A stretch of 64,000 bases of DNA. Source: Arthrobacter sp. CJ23 (GTDB lineage: Bacteria > Actinomycetota > Actinomycetes > Actinomycetales > Micrococcaceae). Location: assembly GCF_024741795.1 (NCBI RefSeq), contig NZ_CP102950.1, forward strand, positions 4,216,001 through 4,280,000. The letters are read 5' to 3'. This document shows, one piece after another, positions 1 to 6,854 of the stretch. The notes beneath the pieces were generated by a model that saw only the letters and a list, made by a program, of their open reading frames with translations, made no database searches and had not been told where the DNA came from. A program made the translations under genes and the position numbers. The number at the start of each line of letters is the position of its first letter. Position 1 is the stretch's first letter.

Positions 1-1189
1 CCTGTCCGCCGATCAGCACCACCAGGTAGAGGCTCATGACCCTGCCGCGGATGCTCATGTTGGAGCTGGTCTGCACCATCTGGTTCGCCGCGGTGAGGAA
101 CATCAGGCACCAGAACCCGGAGAGCACCATGGCCGCCGAGAACCACACCATGGACGGCGCCAGGGCGGACAGGCACAGCATCAGCCCGTACATGCCGGCA
201 CCGAGGACCACCGAGCGCAACTGGAGGTTCCGGCGCCGGGCGGAGGCGATGGCCCCGGCCAGCGCACCCAGGGCGACCATGGCGTTGAGCAGGCCGTAGC
301 CGCCGGCACCGGCGTCGTACACGTGGTCCGCGAAGGCGGCCAGCAGCACCGGCAGGCTCATGGCGAAAACCGCCACGAATCCGGCCATGAGCCACGGCCA
401 GTAGATAGTGGGCTTGGCCAGGGCGTAGCGGAAGCCCTCGCGCAGCATCCCCTTGCGGCGCGGCGCCGGCGTGCTGATGAACAGATCCTCCTTGCGCAGG
501 AGGAGCAGCATGGTGACAGTGGAGCAGCAGGCCACGGCGTTGGCGGCGAAGGCCCAGCCGGCGCCCACGGCCGTGAGGAGCACGCCCGCCAGTGCCGGGC
601 CGATCAGGCCGCCCAGCTGGAAGGTGGTGGAGTTCACGCTGATGGCGTTGCGCATGTACTGCGGGCCCACGAGCTCGTTGACGAAGACCTGCCGCGCGGG
701 CTGGTCCACCAAGGTGACCAGGCCCAGGGCCAGGGCGATCGCGTACACGTGCCACACTTCGATCCGCTGGCTCAGCGCGAGCACCGCGAGGGCCGCCGCA
801 AGCAGCGCCGCCGCCGACTGGCACAGGATCAGGATCTTGCGCTTGGCAAAGCGGTCCGCGAGCATCCCGCCCCAGGGGCCCAGGAACAGCGACGGCATAA
901 ACTGCAGCGCCACGGTGATCCCGACTGCGGTGACGGAACCTGAGAGCTGGAGCACCAGCCAGTCCTGGGCGATGCGCTGCATCCACAGGGCAATGACGGC
1001 GACGAAGTGGCCGATCGCGAAGATGCGGAAGTTGTGGACCTTGAGGGAGATGAAGGTGTGCCGCCAGGGCAGGCGTTCGCTCACGACGGCGATCGGCTGG
1101 GTGACGGTGTCCGGTGCCTGGGCGGCAGCGGCGAAAGAATCGATGACGGGCTGGTTGACGGTTGCCGCGGTAGGCGGTGGGGGTGCCAA
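1..1189 (-). CDS. MFS transporter, EntS/MFS_3-like, 3' end outside window
   Basis: Reads as a multi-pass major facilitator protein; the first 396 codons are present and the C-terminus lies beyond the left edge. A TTG start is chosen at 1189-1187 (begins M-A-P-P-P-P-T-A-A) because an AGGA ribosome site sits about 8 bases upstream and no ATG fits before the first membrane helix. After a 50-residue cytoplasmic N-tail comes the stretch HNFRIFAIGHFVAVIALWMQ, the usual TM1 start of DUF894/MFS_3 exporters of the enterobactin-exporter type, followed by a conserved RIAQDWLVL. It is divergent from the LysR gene at 1335, so it is the likely regulatory target. The substrate cannot be told from sequence; efflux of a small organic compound or drug is the family's usual role. 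Confidence 0.85.
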   Translation of the reverse strand, partial: MAPPPPTAATVNQPVIDSFAAAAQAPDTVTQPIAVVSERLPWRHTFISLKVHNFRIFAIGHFVAVIALWMQRIAQDWLVLQLSGSVTAVGITVALQFMPSLFLGPWGGMLADRFAKRKILILCQSAAALLAAALAVLALSQRIEVWHVYAIALALGLVTLVDQPARQVFVNELVGPQYMRNAISVNSTTFQLGGLIGPALAGVLLTAVGAGWAFAANAVACCSTVTMLLLLRKEDLFISTPAPRRKGMLREGFRYALAKPTIYWPWLMAGFVAVFAMSLPVLLAAFADHVYDAGAGGYGLLNAMVALGALAGAIASARRRNLQLRSVVLGAGMYGLMLCLSALAPSMVWFSAAMVLSGFWCLMFLTAANQMVQTSSNMSIRGRVMSLYLVVLIGGQ

Positions 1190-1279
1190 AGGGAGTCCTC
1201 AGATCGAGTTTCGGTGGAATGCCTTTAACGCTATGGTTGCCTCGACCAATTATGGAAGCGTATCGTGCCTATAACTAGC

Positions 1280-1294
1280 ATTGCGAAACGCAAT
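1280..1294. promoter_or_regulatory. LysR-type operator ATTGCG-AAA-CGCAAT
   Basis: A perfect 6+3+6 inverted repeat in the 145-bp gap between the divergent MFS and LysR genes. It contains the T-N11-A core expected of LysR-type boxes. Assignment to the adjacent LysR protein is inference from position. Confidence 0.55.
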
Positions 1295-1334
1295 ATGGCC
1301 CTGGCGTCCAACGGCGGCGGCCCCAAGGAGTACC

Positions 1335-2189
1335 GTGTTCGAACCCGTGCAGCTCCGCTCGTTCCTGGCGGTTGCCGAGACCCTGAGCTTCACCAAGGCC
1401 GCGGAGCGCCTCGGCCTTGCGCAGCCCACCGTGAGCCAGCATGTCCGCAAGCTCGAAGCAGCGGCCAAGCGGATCCTCGTGGCCCGGGACACCCGCGACG
1501 TCCGGCTGACGGACAACGGGGACGCCATGGCCGGCTTCGCCCGCAGCATCCTGGCCGCGCATGATTCCGCGGCGCGCTACTTCTCCGGTTCGGCCATGCG
1601 GGGCCGGCTGCGCTTCGGCACGGCCGATGACCTCGCCATCACCGGCCTGCCGCGGATCCTGCGTGAATTCCGGCAGATCTACCCCCAGATCAACCTTGAA
1701 CTGACTGTGGGCCAGAGCGACCAGCTCTACAAGCGGCTTAATGCGGGGCAGCTGGACCTGGTGTTCGTGAAGTGGGTGGCCGGCGCCAAGGAGGGCACGG
1801 TAGTCCGGCACGATTCCTTCGCCTGGGTGGGGCTGGAGCAGACGGTGCTGGAGCCGGGCGCGCCGGTGCCCCTCATTGCCTATCCCGCGCCAAGCCTGAG
1901 CCGCAAGCTGGCCATCGACGCCCTGGAGGCCGCGGGCCGGACCTGGCGCATCACATGCAGCACCAAGCAGATCAGCGGGGTCCTGGCCGCCGTCCGGGCG
2001 GGCATCGGCGTCGCGGTCATGCCGGCGTCGCTGGTTCCCGAGGACCTGAAGGTCATCACCCGTCGCTTCGAACTGCCGGCCGTGGGCGACGTCGACTTCA
2101 CCCTGATCCGCAACCCGCTGGCCAACGCGGAGGTCATTGACGCTCTGACGCAGGCGATCATGGGCAGGACGCTGAACAAGCAGGCCTGA
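1335..2189 (+). CDS. LysR-family transcriptional regulator
   Basis: 284-residue LysR-type regulator. The winged helix-turn-helix occupies roughly residues 4-62 (LRSFLAVAETLSFTKAAERL, then QPTVSQHVRKLE), followed by the two-lobe LysR substrate domain (about 90-284). The GTG start at 1335 is preferred because AAGGAG ends 4 bases before it and the protein then begins V-F-E-P-V-Q-L-R, as in the family; upstream in-frame TTG codons would add residues that fall in the operator. One departure: the segment after the recognition helix has AAAKRILVARDTRDVRLT, where most members have a G(x)(x)LF(x)R pattern. Divergent from an MFS exporter with a palindromic T-N11-A box between them, so it probably controls that exporter and itself. 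Confidence 0.9.
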   Translation: MFEPVQLRSFLAVAETLSFTKAAERLGLAQPTVSQHVRKLEAAAKRILVARDTRDVRLTDNGDAMAGFARSILAAHDSAARYFSGSAMRGRLRFGTADDLAITGLPRILREFRQIYPQINLELTVGQSDQLYKRLNAGQLDLVFVKWVAGAKEGTVVRHDSFAWVGLEQTVLEPGAPVPLIAYPAPSLSRKLAIDALEAAGRTWRITCSTKQISGVLAAVRAGIGVAVMPASLVPEDLKVITRRFELPAVGDVDFTLIRNPLANAEVIDALTQAIMGRTLNKQA

Positions 2190-2238
2190 GGCGCGGCGTC
2201 GGCTCGCCTGCATCAGCGGGCGACGGCGGGGCCTCGCG

Positions 2239-2832
2239 TCAGCGGGCCGGTTCCGGCAGCAGCGCTTGCGCGGCGAGGCTTACCGTCCTCACAATGTCGG
2301 CCCTGCGCCGCTCCGCGCGGTCGGGTGCCGCACCGGCGACAAGTCCACCGAGTTCGGGCAGGACCGCCCAGGCGTCGCACAGGCTGATGATCGTCAGGAG
2401 GAGGTCCGCCGCGTCCCCACGGGCAATACCGGGGAGGGCGGCCATGATGCGGTCCACCTTGCTGGCGCAGTTTGCGGCGCGGCAGGAACGGTCCACCACG
2501 TAATCGCCACGCTCCAGGCCCTCCCAGAACAGCAGCCGGGGCAGAGTGGCGTCCGCGCGGTGGTGGTCGAACAGGCGTCCGGCATAACCGGCGACGGCGT
2601 CCACGCCTTCACCCTCGATGGGCACCTCGTCCATGACCATGTTCAGCTGGGAGGCAATTACGGCATCGAAGAGCAGGTCCTTCTTCCCGAAGTACTGGTA
2701 GATGCGCTCCTTGTTGACACCCGCCCCGGCCGCTATGCGGTCCACGCGGGCGCCGGCCAGGCCAAACTGGCAGAACTCTGCGGTAGCAGCCTCCAGGAGG
2801 AGGCGTTTGGTGCGTTCAGTATCCCAGGCCAT
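2239..2832 (-). CDS. TetR/AcrR-family transcriptional regulator
   Basis: 197 residues. The N-terminal TetR helix-turn-helix is clear (residues about 10-56: ATAEFCQFGLAGARVDRIAA, then GVNKERIYQYFGKKDLLFDA). The remainder is an all-helical ligand domain with two Cys residues (RSCRAANCAS) around residue 115. The start ATG at 2832 is 21 bases from a CAAC(C/T)AG(G/T)TGGTTG motif that recurs 57 bp further on, in front of the divergent small membrane-protein gene at 2933, so the protein probably represses both genes. Effector unknown. Its 3' end converges on the LysR gene. Confidence 0.9.
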   Translation of the reverse strand: MAWDTERTKRLLLEAATAEFCQFGLAGARVDRIAAGAGVNKERIYQYFGKKDLLFDAVIASQLNMVMDEVPIEGEGVDAVAGYAGRLFDHHRADATLPRLLFWEGLERGDYVVDRSCRAANCASKVDRIMAALPGIARGDAADLLLTIISLCDAWAVLPELGGLVAGAAPDRAERRRADIVRTVSLAAQALLPEPAR

Positions 2833-2852
2833 GGACCAAGCTTAACAGATTC

Positions 2853-2923
2853 CAACCAGGTGGTTGCAGATTGTCCGGAGGGGCACTACGCTGAACCCAG
2901 CCCCAAAGACAACTAGTTGGTTG
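2853..2923. promoter_or_regulatory. Duplicated TetR-type operator plus plus-strand promoter
   Basis: Two 14-bp sites, CAACCAGGTGGTTG (2853-2866) and CAACTAGTTGGTTG (2910-2923), match at 12 of 14 positions; the first is an inverted repeat with CAACCA/TGGTTG arms. The first overlaps a plausible -35 (TTGCAG, 2864-2869), which stands 17 bp before TACGCT (2887-2892) reading toward the gene at 2933; the second follows the expected transcript start. Position relative to tetR suggests shared repression of both divergent genes. Confidence 0.55.
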
Positions 2924-2932
2924 GAGATTTCC

Positions 2933-3262
2933 ATGAGCACGCAGAGCACCCTCCCGACGGCGGCCGGTTCCGTTCCGGCTGCACCCTCCGCACCGGCGGC
3001 CGCACCGGCACCCGCACAAGCGCCCGCACCGTCGGTGCATGTCCGCGCACTGATCACCTGGCTGGCCATCTTCCCCCTGGTCGCCATCGGCATGACTGCC
3101 CTCGGCCCGCTCACGGAGTCCTGGCATCCCGTGCTGCGGGCGCTGGTCCTGACGCTGTTGGTAGTGCCCCTGGCCGTCTATTTCGTGGTGCCCCGGCTGT
3201 TCGCCGGATACGGCCGGCTGCGGAAATCCCGTGCCATGAAGGCCGCCCGCGCCAAGGCCTGA
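2933..3262 (+). CDS. Small Ala/Pro-rich membrane protein (hypothetical)
   Basis: 109 residues. The first 38 are a low-complexity Ala/Pro/Ser tail (SAPAAAPAPAQAPAPS), followed by two hydrophobic helices at about residues 43-63 and 70-92, then a basic end (GRLRKSRAMKAARAKA) that should stay in the cytoplasm. The ATG at 2933 is used because translation from further upstream would run through the promoter and operators. Divergent from tetR behind a duplicated operator and followed by a terminator, so it is a single-gene transcript. Function not recognised; the arrangement resembles TetR-controlled small efflux-associated or DUF2798-like membrane proteins, but the sequence alone does not prove either. 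Confidence 0.75.
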   Translation: MSTQSTLPTAAGSVPAAPSAPAAAPAPAQAPAPSVHVRALITWLAIFPLVAIGMTALGPLTESWHPVLRALVLTLLVVPLAVYFVVPRLFAGYGRLRKSRAMKAARAKA

Positions 3263-3269
3263 GCCCACC

Positions 3270-3303
3270 GGGGCGCTGTAGATTGCGTCACAGCGCCCCT
3301 TTG
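3270..3303 (+). terminator. Rho-independent terminator after small membrane gene
   Basis: Perfect 10-bp stem (GGGGCGCTGT / ACAGCGCCCC) with a 10-base loop, followed by TTT, 8 bp after the stop codon. Confidence 0.7.
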
Positions 3304-3328
3304 GTTCCCGCGCTAAACTGATCGCATT

Positions 3329-3787
3329 ATGAACCGCACAATGTTCAAGTCCAAGATCCACCGCGCCACGGTCACGCATGCCGACCTGCACTACGTCGGC
3401 TCCGTCACCGTTGACCTGGACCTTCTGGACGCTGCAGACATCCTCCCGGGCGAGCTCGTCTCCATTGTGGACGTCACCAACGGCGCACGCCTGGAGACGT
3501 ACACCATCGCCGGCGAGCGCGGTTCGGGCGTCATCGGCATCAACGGTGCCGCGGCCCATCTGGTGCACGTGGGCGACGTCGTCATCCTGATCACCTACGC
3601 CGAGATGACCACGGAAGAGGCCCTGGCCTACCGTCCCAGGGTGGTCCACGTGGGCAAGGACAACAAGATCACGCAGCTGGGCAGCGATCCCGCCGAGACC
3701 CACACGCCCGGCCTCATGCGCCCGCCGCACGCCGTCAACAGCCACGCCATCAACAGCCACGCCATCAACAGCTCCGTCCTGAGCTAG
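3329..3787 (+). CDS. panD: Aspartate 1-decarboxylase PanD precursor
   Basis: Makes beta-alanine from aspartate for pantothenate and CoA synthesis, using a pyruvoyl group formed by self-cleavage. The self-processing site Gly24-Ser25 lies in HYVGSVT, and the conserved Lys9 and Tyr58-region motifs ([28 protein letters not shown]) are present. Length is 152 residues, about 15-25 more than usual, because of a C-terminal extension ending in a short repeat ([12 protein letters not shown]). The ATG at 3329 lies 9 bases after TAAACT, which suits a leaderless transcript; an internal ATG at codon 5 is the only other option. It stands alone, without panB or panC beside it. Confidence 0.93.
   Translation: MNRTMFKSKIHRATVTHADLHYVGSVTVDLDLLDAADILPGELVSIVDVTNGARLETYTIAGERGSGVIGINGAAAHLVHVGDVVILITYAEMTTEEALAYRPRVVHVGKDNKITQLGSDPAETHTPGLMRPPHAVNSHAINSHAINSSVLS
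3737..3772 (+). repeat. 15-bp tandem repeat in panD 3' end
   Basis: Two full copies and a 6-base remainder of AACAGCCACGCCATC, in frame, coding for repeated Asn-Ser-His-Ala-Ile at the extreme C-terminus of PanD. Confidence 0.8.
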
Positions 3788-3831
3788 GGCCTGCCTCCCG
3801 TATCGGGTTACCTGGGATAGTGTCTTGCGGT

Positions 3832-4569
3832 ATGGCACTGCGACTTGTTCAGGTGAATTTCAAGGCTCGGGATGACTCCGCGCTCGGCCGGTTTTGGGCG
3901 GAGGCGCTCGGCTGGGGTGTTTCCAGCGAGGGACCCGGCGTGACCAATGTGGAGCCCGTGGGCTTCACCTGGCCGGACCCCTCCGCCCTCTGCGTCGATG
4001 TGGTCACCGTCCCGGACCCTGAGGCGGTCAAGTACCGCGCGCACCTCGATCTCGCCACCAGTTCTGCGGCCCACTATGCGGAGCTCGTGGCGCGCCTCTT
4101 GGAACTCGGTGCAACGCCCGCAGATGTGGGCCAGGGCGATGTGCCGTGGACGGTCCTGGCCGACCCGGAGGGCAATGTGTTCTGTGTGCTGGAGCCGCGG
4201 GAGATCTACCGGGACACCGGGCCGATCGCCACCGTGGTGGTCAACTGCGCGGATCCGCGGGCCATGGCCCGGTTCTGGGGCGAGGCCACGGACTGGACCC
4301 TGCACGAGGTGAACGACGATCATGCGAGGCTGCGTTCGGCCAAGGGTGTGGGGCCGTACCTGGAATTGCTTCGCACCTCCGGCATCGAGACCGTCTGGAA
4401 CCGTGTCCATCTCGACCTGATGCCGTATCCCGGCGACGATCAAGCGGCAGAGGTGGACCGGCTGAAGGCCCTGGGCGCCACCGACGCCGACGTCGGCCAG
4501 GGCGAAGTGCCATGGGCGTGCCTCGCCGACCCGGAGGGCAATGAGTTCTGCGTCCTCACCCCGGGCTGA
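3832..4569 (+). CDS. Tandem VOC/glyoxalase-like domain protein
   Basis: 245 residues made of two similar halves (about 1-120 and 125-245), each a Glyoxalase_6-type VOC module. Matching motifs are LGRFWAEALGW / MARFWGEATDW near each start and LADPEGNVFCVLEP / LADPEGNEFCVLTP near each end, with GATPADVGQGDVPW / GATDADVGQGEVPW between. Proteins of this build bind or modify small ligands (antibiotic-resistance, dioxygenase or isomerase-like roles); nothing points to one substrate. The start at ATG 3832 sits 8 bases after a TAGTGT -10-like hexamer without a ribosome site, which suggests leaderless translation; a frame open four codons earlier would start inside that promoter. Confidence 0.88.
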   Translation: MALRLVQVNFKARDDSALGRFWAEALGWGVSSEGPGVTNVEPVGFTWPDPSALCVDVVTVPDPEAVKYRAHLDLATSSAAHYAELVARLLELGATPADVGQGDVPWTVLADPEGNVFCVLEPREIYRDTGPIATVVVNCADPRAMARFWGEATDWTLHEVNDDHARLRSAKGVGPYLELLRTSGIETVWNRVHLDLMPYPGDDQAAEVDRLKALGATDADVGQGEVPWACLADPEGNEFCVLTPG

Positions 4570-4577
4570 CGCAGCAC

Positions 4578-4603
4578 CCCGCGGGTTTCGGCGCCCCCGC
4601 GGG
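4578..4603 (+). terminator. GC hairpin after the VOC gene
   Basis: Perfect 8-bp stem CCCGCGGG / CCCGCGGG with a 10-base loop just past the stop codon. There is no T run, so termination is likely weak or factor-dependent. Confidence 0.4.
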
Positions 4604-4696
4604 CTACCGGGCCCCGCGCCCGGCTGGCGCTGTCCACATGACGAAACATCCCGCCGTCGGGCCCTCCGGGCAATAAAGCTGATTTAGGCTGGGACT

Positions 4697-4747
4697 GTGA
4701 ACCCACGCCGCCCCGCATCCGCCACCGAGCGGATGCCGGCGTGCTAG
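4697..4747 (+). CDS. 16-codon leaderless upstream ORF before AEC permease
   Basis: GTG start 6 bases after TAGGCT (4685-4690), the spacing expected for a leaderless actinobacterial mRNA. The peptide would read MNPRRPASATERMPAC; its stop TAG (4745-4747) overlaps the GTG start (4741) of the permease in another frame (GTGCTAG). Ribosomes finishing this ORF would be placed on the permease start, so it may serve as a coupling or attenuating leader. The Arg/Pro-rich body and terminal Cys are notable. No direct proof of translation. Confidence 0.5.
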   Translation: MNPRRPASATERMPAC

Positions 4748-5667
4748 GGGTCCTGTCCGGGTTCTTCGTGGTGTGGGCCATCATCCTGGTGGGCATGTTC
4801 GTCGGCAGGCGCGGGATCCTGGGTGAGAACGCCCGTTCCGTGCTGAGCGGGCTGACATTCTTCGTCGCGAGCCCGGCCCTGCTGTTCGAAACCCTCGGCA
4901 AGGCGAAGCTGCACGAGGTCTTCGCCGCCCCGCTCCTGGTCACAGCCGTGGGGGCCATTGCCACGGCCCTCCTGTTCTTCGCGATCGTGAAATTCTGGCT
5001 CAAACGCCCGTTGTCCGAATCGCTCATGTCATCCATGAGCGCGTCCCTGGCCAACTCCGCGAACCTGGGCATCCCCATCGCCGTGTTCGTGCTCGGTGAT
5101 GCCAGCTATGTTGCGCCGCTGCTGATCTTCCAACTGGCCTTCTTCACACCCATGTACCTGATGGCACTCGATGCCAGCACCAGCAGCCACCGCACCACTC
5201 CGCTGCGCTTTGTCCTGATGATCGTGAAGAACCCGATGATTGTCGGCTCTGCCCTGGGCCTGCTGGTGGCCGGCACGGGCTGGCAGGTGCCGGCGCTCAT
5301 CATGGAACCGATCCACCTGATCGGCGGCGCTGCCATACCCGCCATGCTGATGGCCTTCGGCATGAGCCTGAACGGCTCGCGGCCGCTGCAGAAGGACGCC
5401 GGGCGCCGCGTGGACACCCTGCTGGCCAGCGGCTTCAAGCTCATCGTGCACCCGGCGCTGGCGTACCTGTTTGCGCGCTTCGCGCTCGGGATGGACGGGC
5501 ATGCCCTGTTCGCGGTGGTGGTGACCTCGGCGCTGCCCACGGCACAGAACGTCTTCGTGGCCGCCAGCCGTTACCGGACCGGCATCACCGTGGCCAAGGA
5601 CACCGTTCTGATCACTACCGTGGTGGCCGTGCCGGCGATGATCGCCGTCGCACTGCTGCTCACCTAG
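4741..5667 (+). CDS. AEC (auxin efflux carrier) family permease
   Basis: 308-residue membrane protein with about ten hydrophobic segments arranged as two five-helix halves. Recognisable AEC features include the N-terminal VLSGFFVVWAIILVGMFVGR, the NLGIPIAVFVLGD motif at about residue 104-116, and TSALPTAQNVFVAASRY near residue 262. Relatives export or import mono- and dicarboxylates, malonate or auxin-like acids; substrate not assignable. The GTG start is favoured because the stop of a 16-codon upstream ORF overlaps it. It is not in an operon: the next gene (5693-6682) converges on it. Confidence 0.9.
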   Translation: MLGVLSGFFVVWAIILVGMFVGRRGILGENARSVLSGLTFFVASPALLFETLGKAKLHEVFAAPLLVTAVGAIATALLFFAIVKFWLKRPLSESLMSSMSASLANSANLGIPIAVFVLGDASYVAPLLIFQLAFFTPMYLMALDASTSSHRTTPLRFVLMIVKNPMIVGSALGLLVAGTGWQVPALIMEPIHLIGGAAIPAMLMAFGMSLNGSRPLQKDAGRRVDTLLASGFKLIVHPALAYLFARFALGMDGHALFAVVVTSALPTAQNVFVAASRYRTGITVAKDTVLITTVVAVPAMIAVALLLT

Positions 5668-5692
5668 GCGACCCGGCCCGGCTGGCGCCGGA

Positions 5693-6682
5693 CTATGCCG
5701 GGACCAGCCCTGCAACCCCGGCCAGCAGCTCCACGGAGCGAAGCCGGGCGTCGGTGCCATTGCTCTGGTGGGCCACGATGAGTTCGTCGGCGTCGGCGTG
5801 CCGGGCGAACTCGTCCAGGTAGTCGCGGACCACGTCCGGGGTGCCGACGGCAGAGTACGTCATCATCTCGGCCAGGTGCTGGCCTTGCGGGGTGTCGAGG
5901 ATGAGATCGGCCTCGTCGTCGGTGAATTCCCGGCCGCCGCCCAGGAAGCGCGAGACCCTGTCCCGCTTCACCGCCAGGAACAGCTGCTGTGCATCGGAGG
6001 CCGAATCGGCCGCCACCACGTTCACGCCGGCGATCACGTGCGGGGCGGCCAGCTGCGCGGACGGCTTGAATTCGCGGCGGTAGATGGCCACGGCGTCCTG
6101 CAGGGCGTTGGGCGCGAAGTGCGAGGCGAAGGCGTAGGGCAGGCCCAGCTGGGCCGCCAGCCGGGCACCGAACAAGGAGGAGCCCAGGATGTACAGCGGC
6201 ACGTTGGTGCCCTTGCCGGGGGTGGCCTCCACGCCCTGGATCCGGGTGGGACCCGTCAGGTAGCCCTGCAGTTCCAGGACGTCCTGCGGGAAGGTGTCCG
6301 CGGACATGGGGTCCCGGCGCAGCGCGCGCATGGTGTTCTGGTCGCTGCCGGGCGCGCGGCCCAGGCCAAGGTCGATCCGTCCCGGGTGCAGCGTCTCGAG
6401 CGTGCCGAACTGCTCGGCGATGGTCAGCGGCGAGTGGTTCGGCAGCATGATGCCGCCGGCGCCCAGGCGGATGGTGCTGGTGTGCGCGGCGACGTGGGCG
6501 ATCAGCACGCTCGTGGCCGAGGACGCGATGGAGGACATGTTGTGGTGCTCGGCGTACCAGACGCGCCGGTAGCCAAGCTCTTCAGCGCGCTGCGCCATGG
6601 CGACGCTGCCCGCGAGGCTTTCCGCCGCCGTCTGGCCCTTGCCGATGATTGCCAGGTCCAGGATGGAGAGGGGTACGGTCAC
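5693..6682 (-). CDS. LLM class flavin-dependent oxidoreductase
   Basis: 329 residues, single-domain bacterial-luciferase fold. Motifs typical of the MsnO8/YhbW-type group are seen: [19 protein letters not shown] at the start, [19 protein letters not shown] (about 37-55), [20 protein letters not shown] (74-93), [16 protein letters not shown] (97-112) and the C-terminal [14 protein letters not shown]. The GTG start at 6682 is chosen; a longer reading from 6802 would put 40 Pro-rich residues and part of a strong terminator hairpin in the coding region. Expected to oxidise a small organic substrate with reduced FMN; substrate unknown. Single gene, converging with the AEC permease. Confidence 0.85.
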   Translation of the reverse strand: MTVPLSILDLAIIGKGQTAAESLAGSVAMAQRAEELGYRRVWYAEHHNMSSIASSATSVLIAHVAAHTSTIRLGAGGIMLPNHSPLTIAEQFGTLETLHPGRIDLGLGRAPGSDQNTMRALRRDPMSADTFPQDVLELQGYLTGPTRIQGVEATPGKGTNVPLYILGSSLFGARLAAQLGLPYAFASHFAPNALQDAVAIYRREFKPSAQLAAPHVIAGVNVVAADSASDAQQLFLAVKRDRVSRFLGGGREFTDDEADLILDTPQGQHLAEMMTYSAVGTPDVVRDYLDEFARHADADELIVAHQSNGTDARLRSVELLAGVAGLVPA

Positions 6683-6800
6683 GTCGGGGTACCGGCCTTT
6701 CGGGTTCGCGTCACGGTCCGGCGTGGTGGTGGCCGGGCACGTAGGCGACAACGACGGCGGCGCCCGGCTTATTTCTTGGGGTTCCGGTGGGCTGGCGCAC

Positions 6801-6834
6801 ATGGAGGGCCCGGCCTGTTGGCCGGGCCCTCCAT
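6801..6834 (-). terminator. Strong terminator after the repeat-protein gene
   Basis: Perfect 15-bp stem with loop TGTT (arms 6801-6815 and 6820-6834), 20 bp beyond the minus-strand stop at 6855. No T run follows on either strand. Confidence 0.65.
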
Positions 6835-6854
6835 TACAGGCGGTACCGCCGGTG

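Noticed and set aside
453..1274. Long plus-strand frames opposite the MFS gene
   Set aside because: The minus strand gives a clear MFS protein over the same bases; the plus frames are compositionally driven and have no family features.
2190..2238. Terminator between the converging LysR and TetR genes
   Set aside because: Only partial GC-rich pairings, no stem that clearly stands out.
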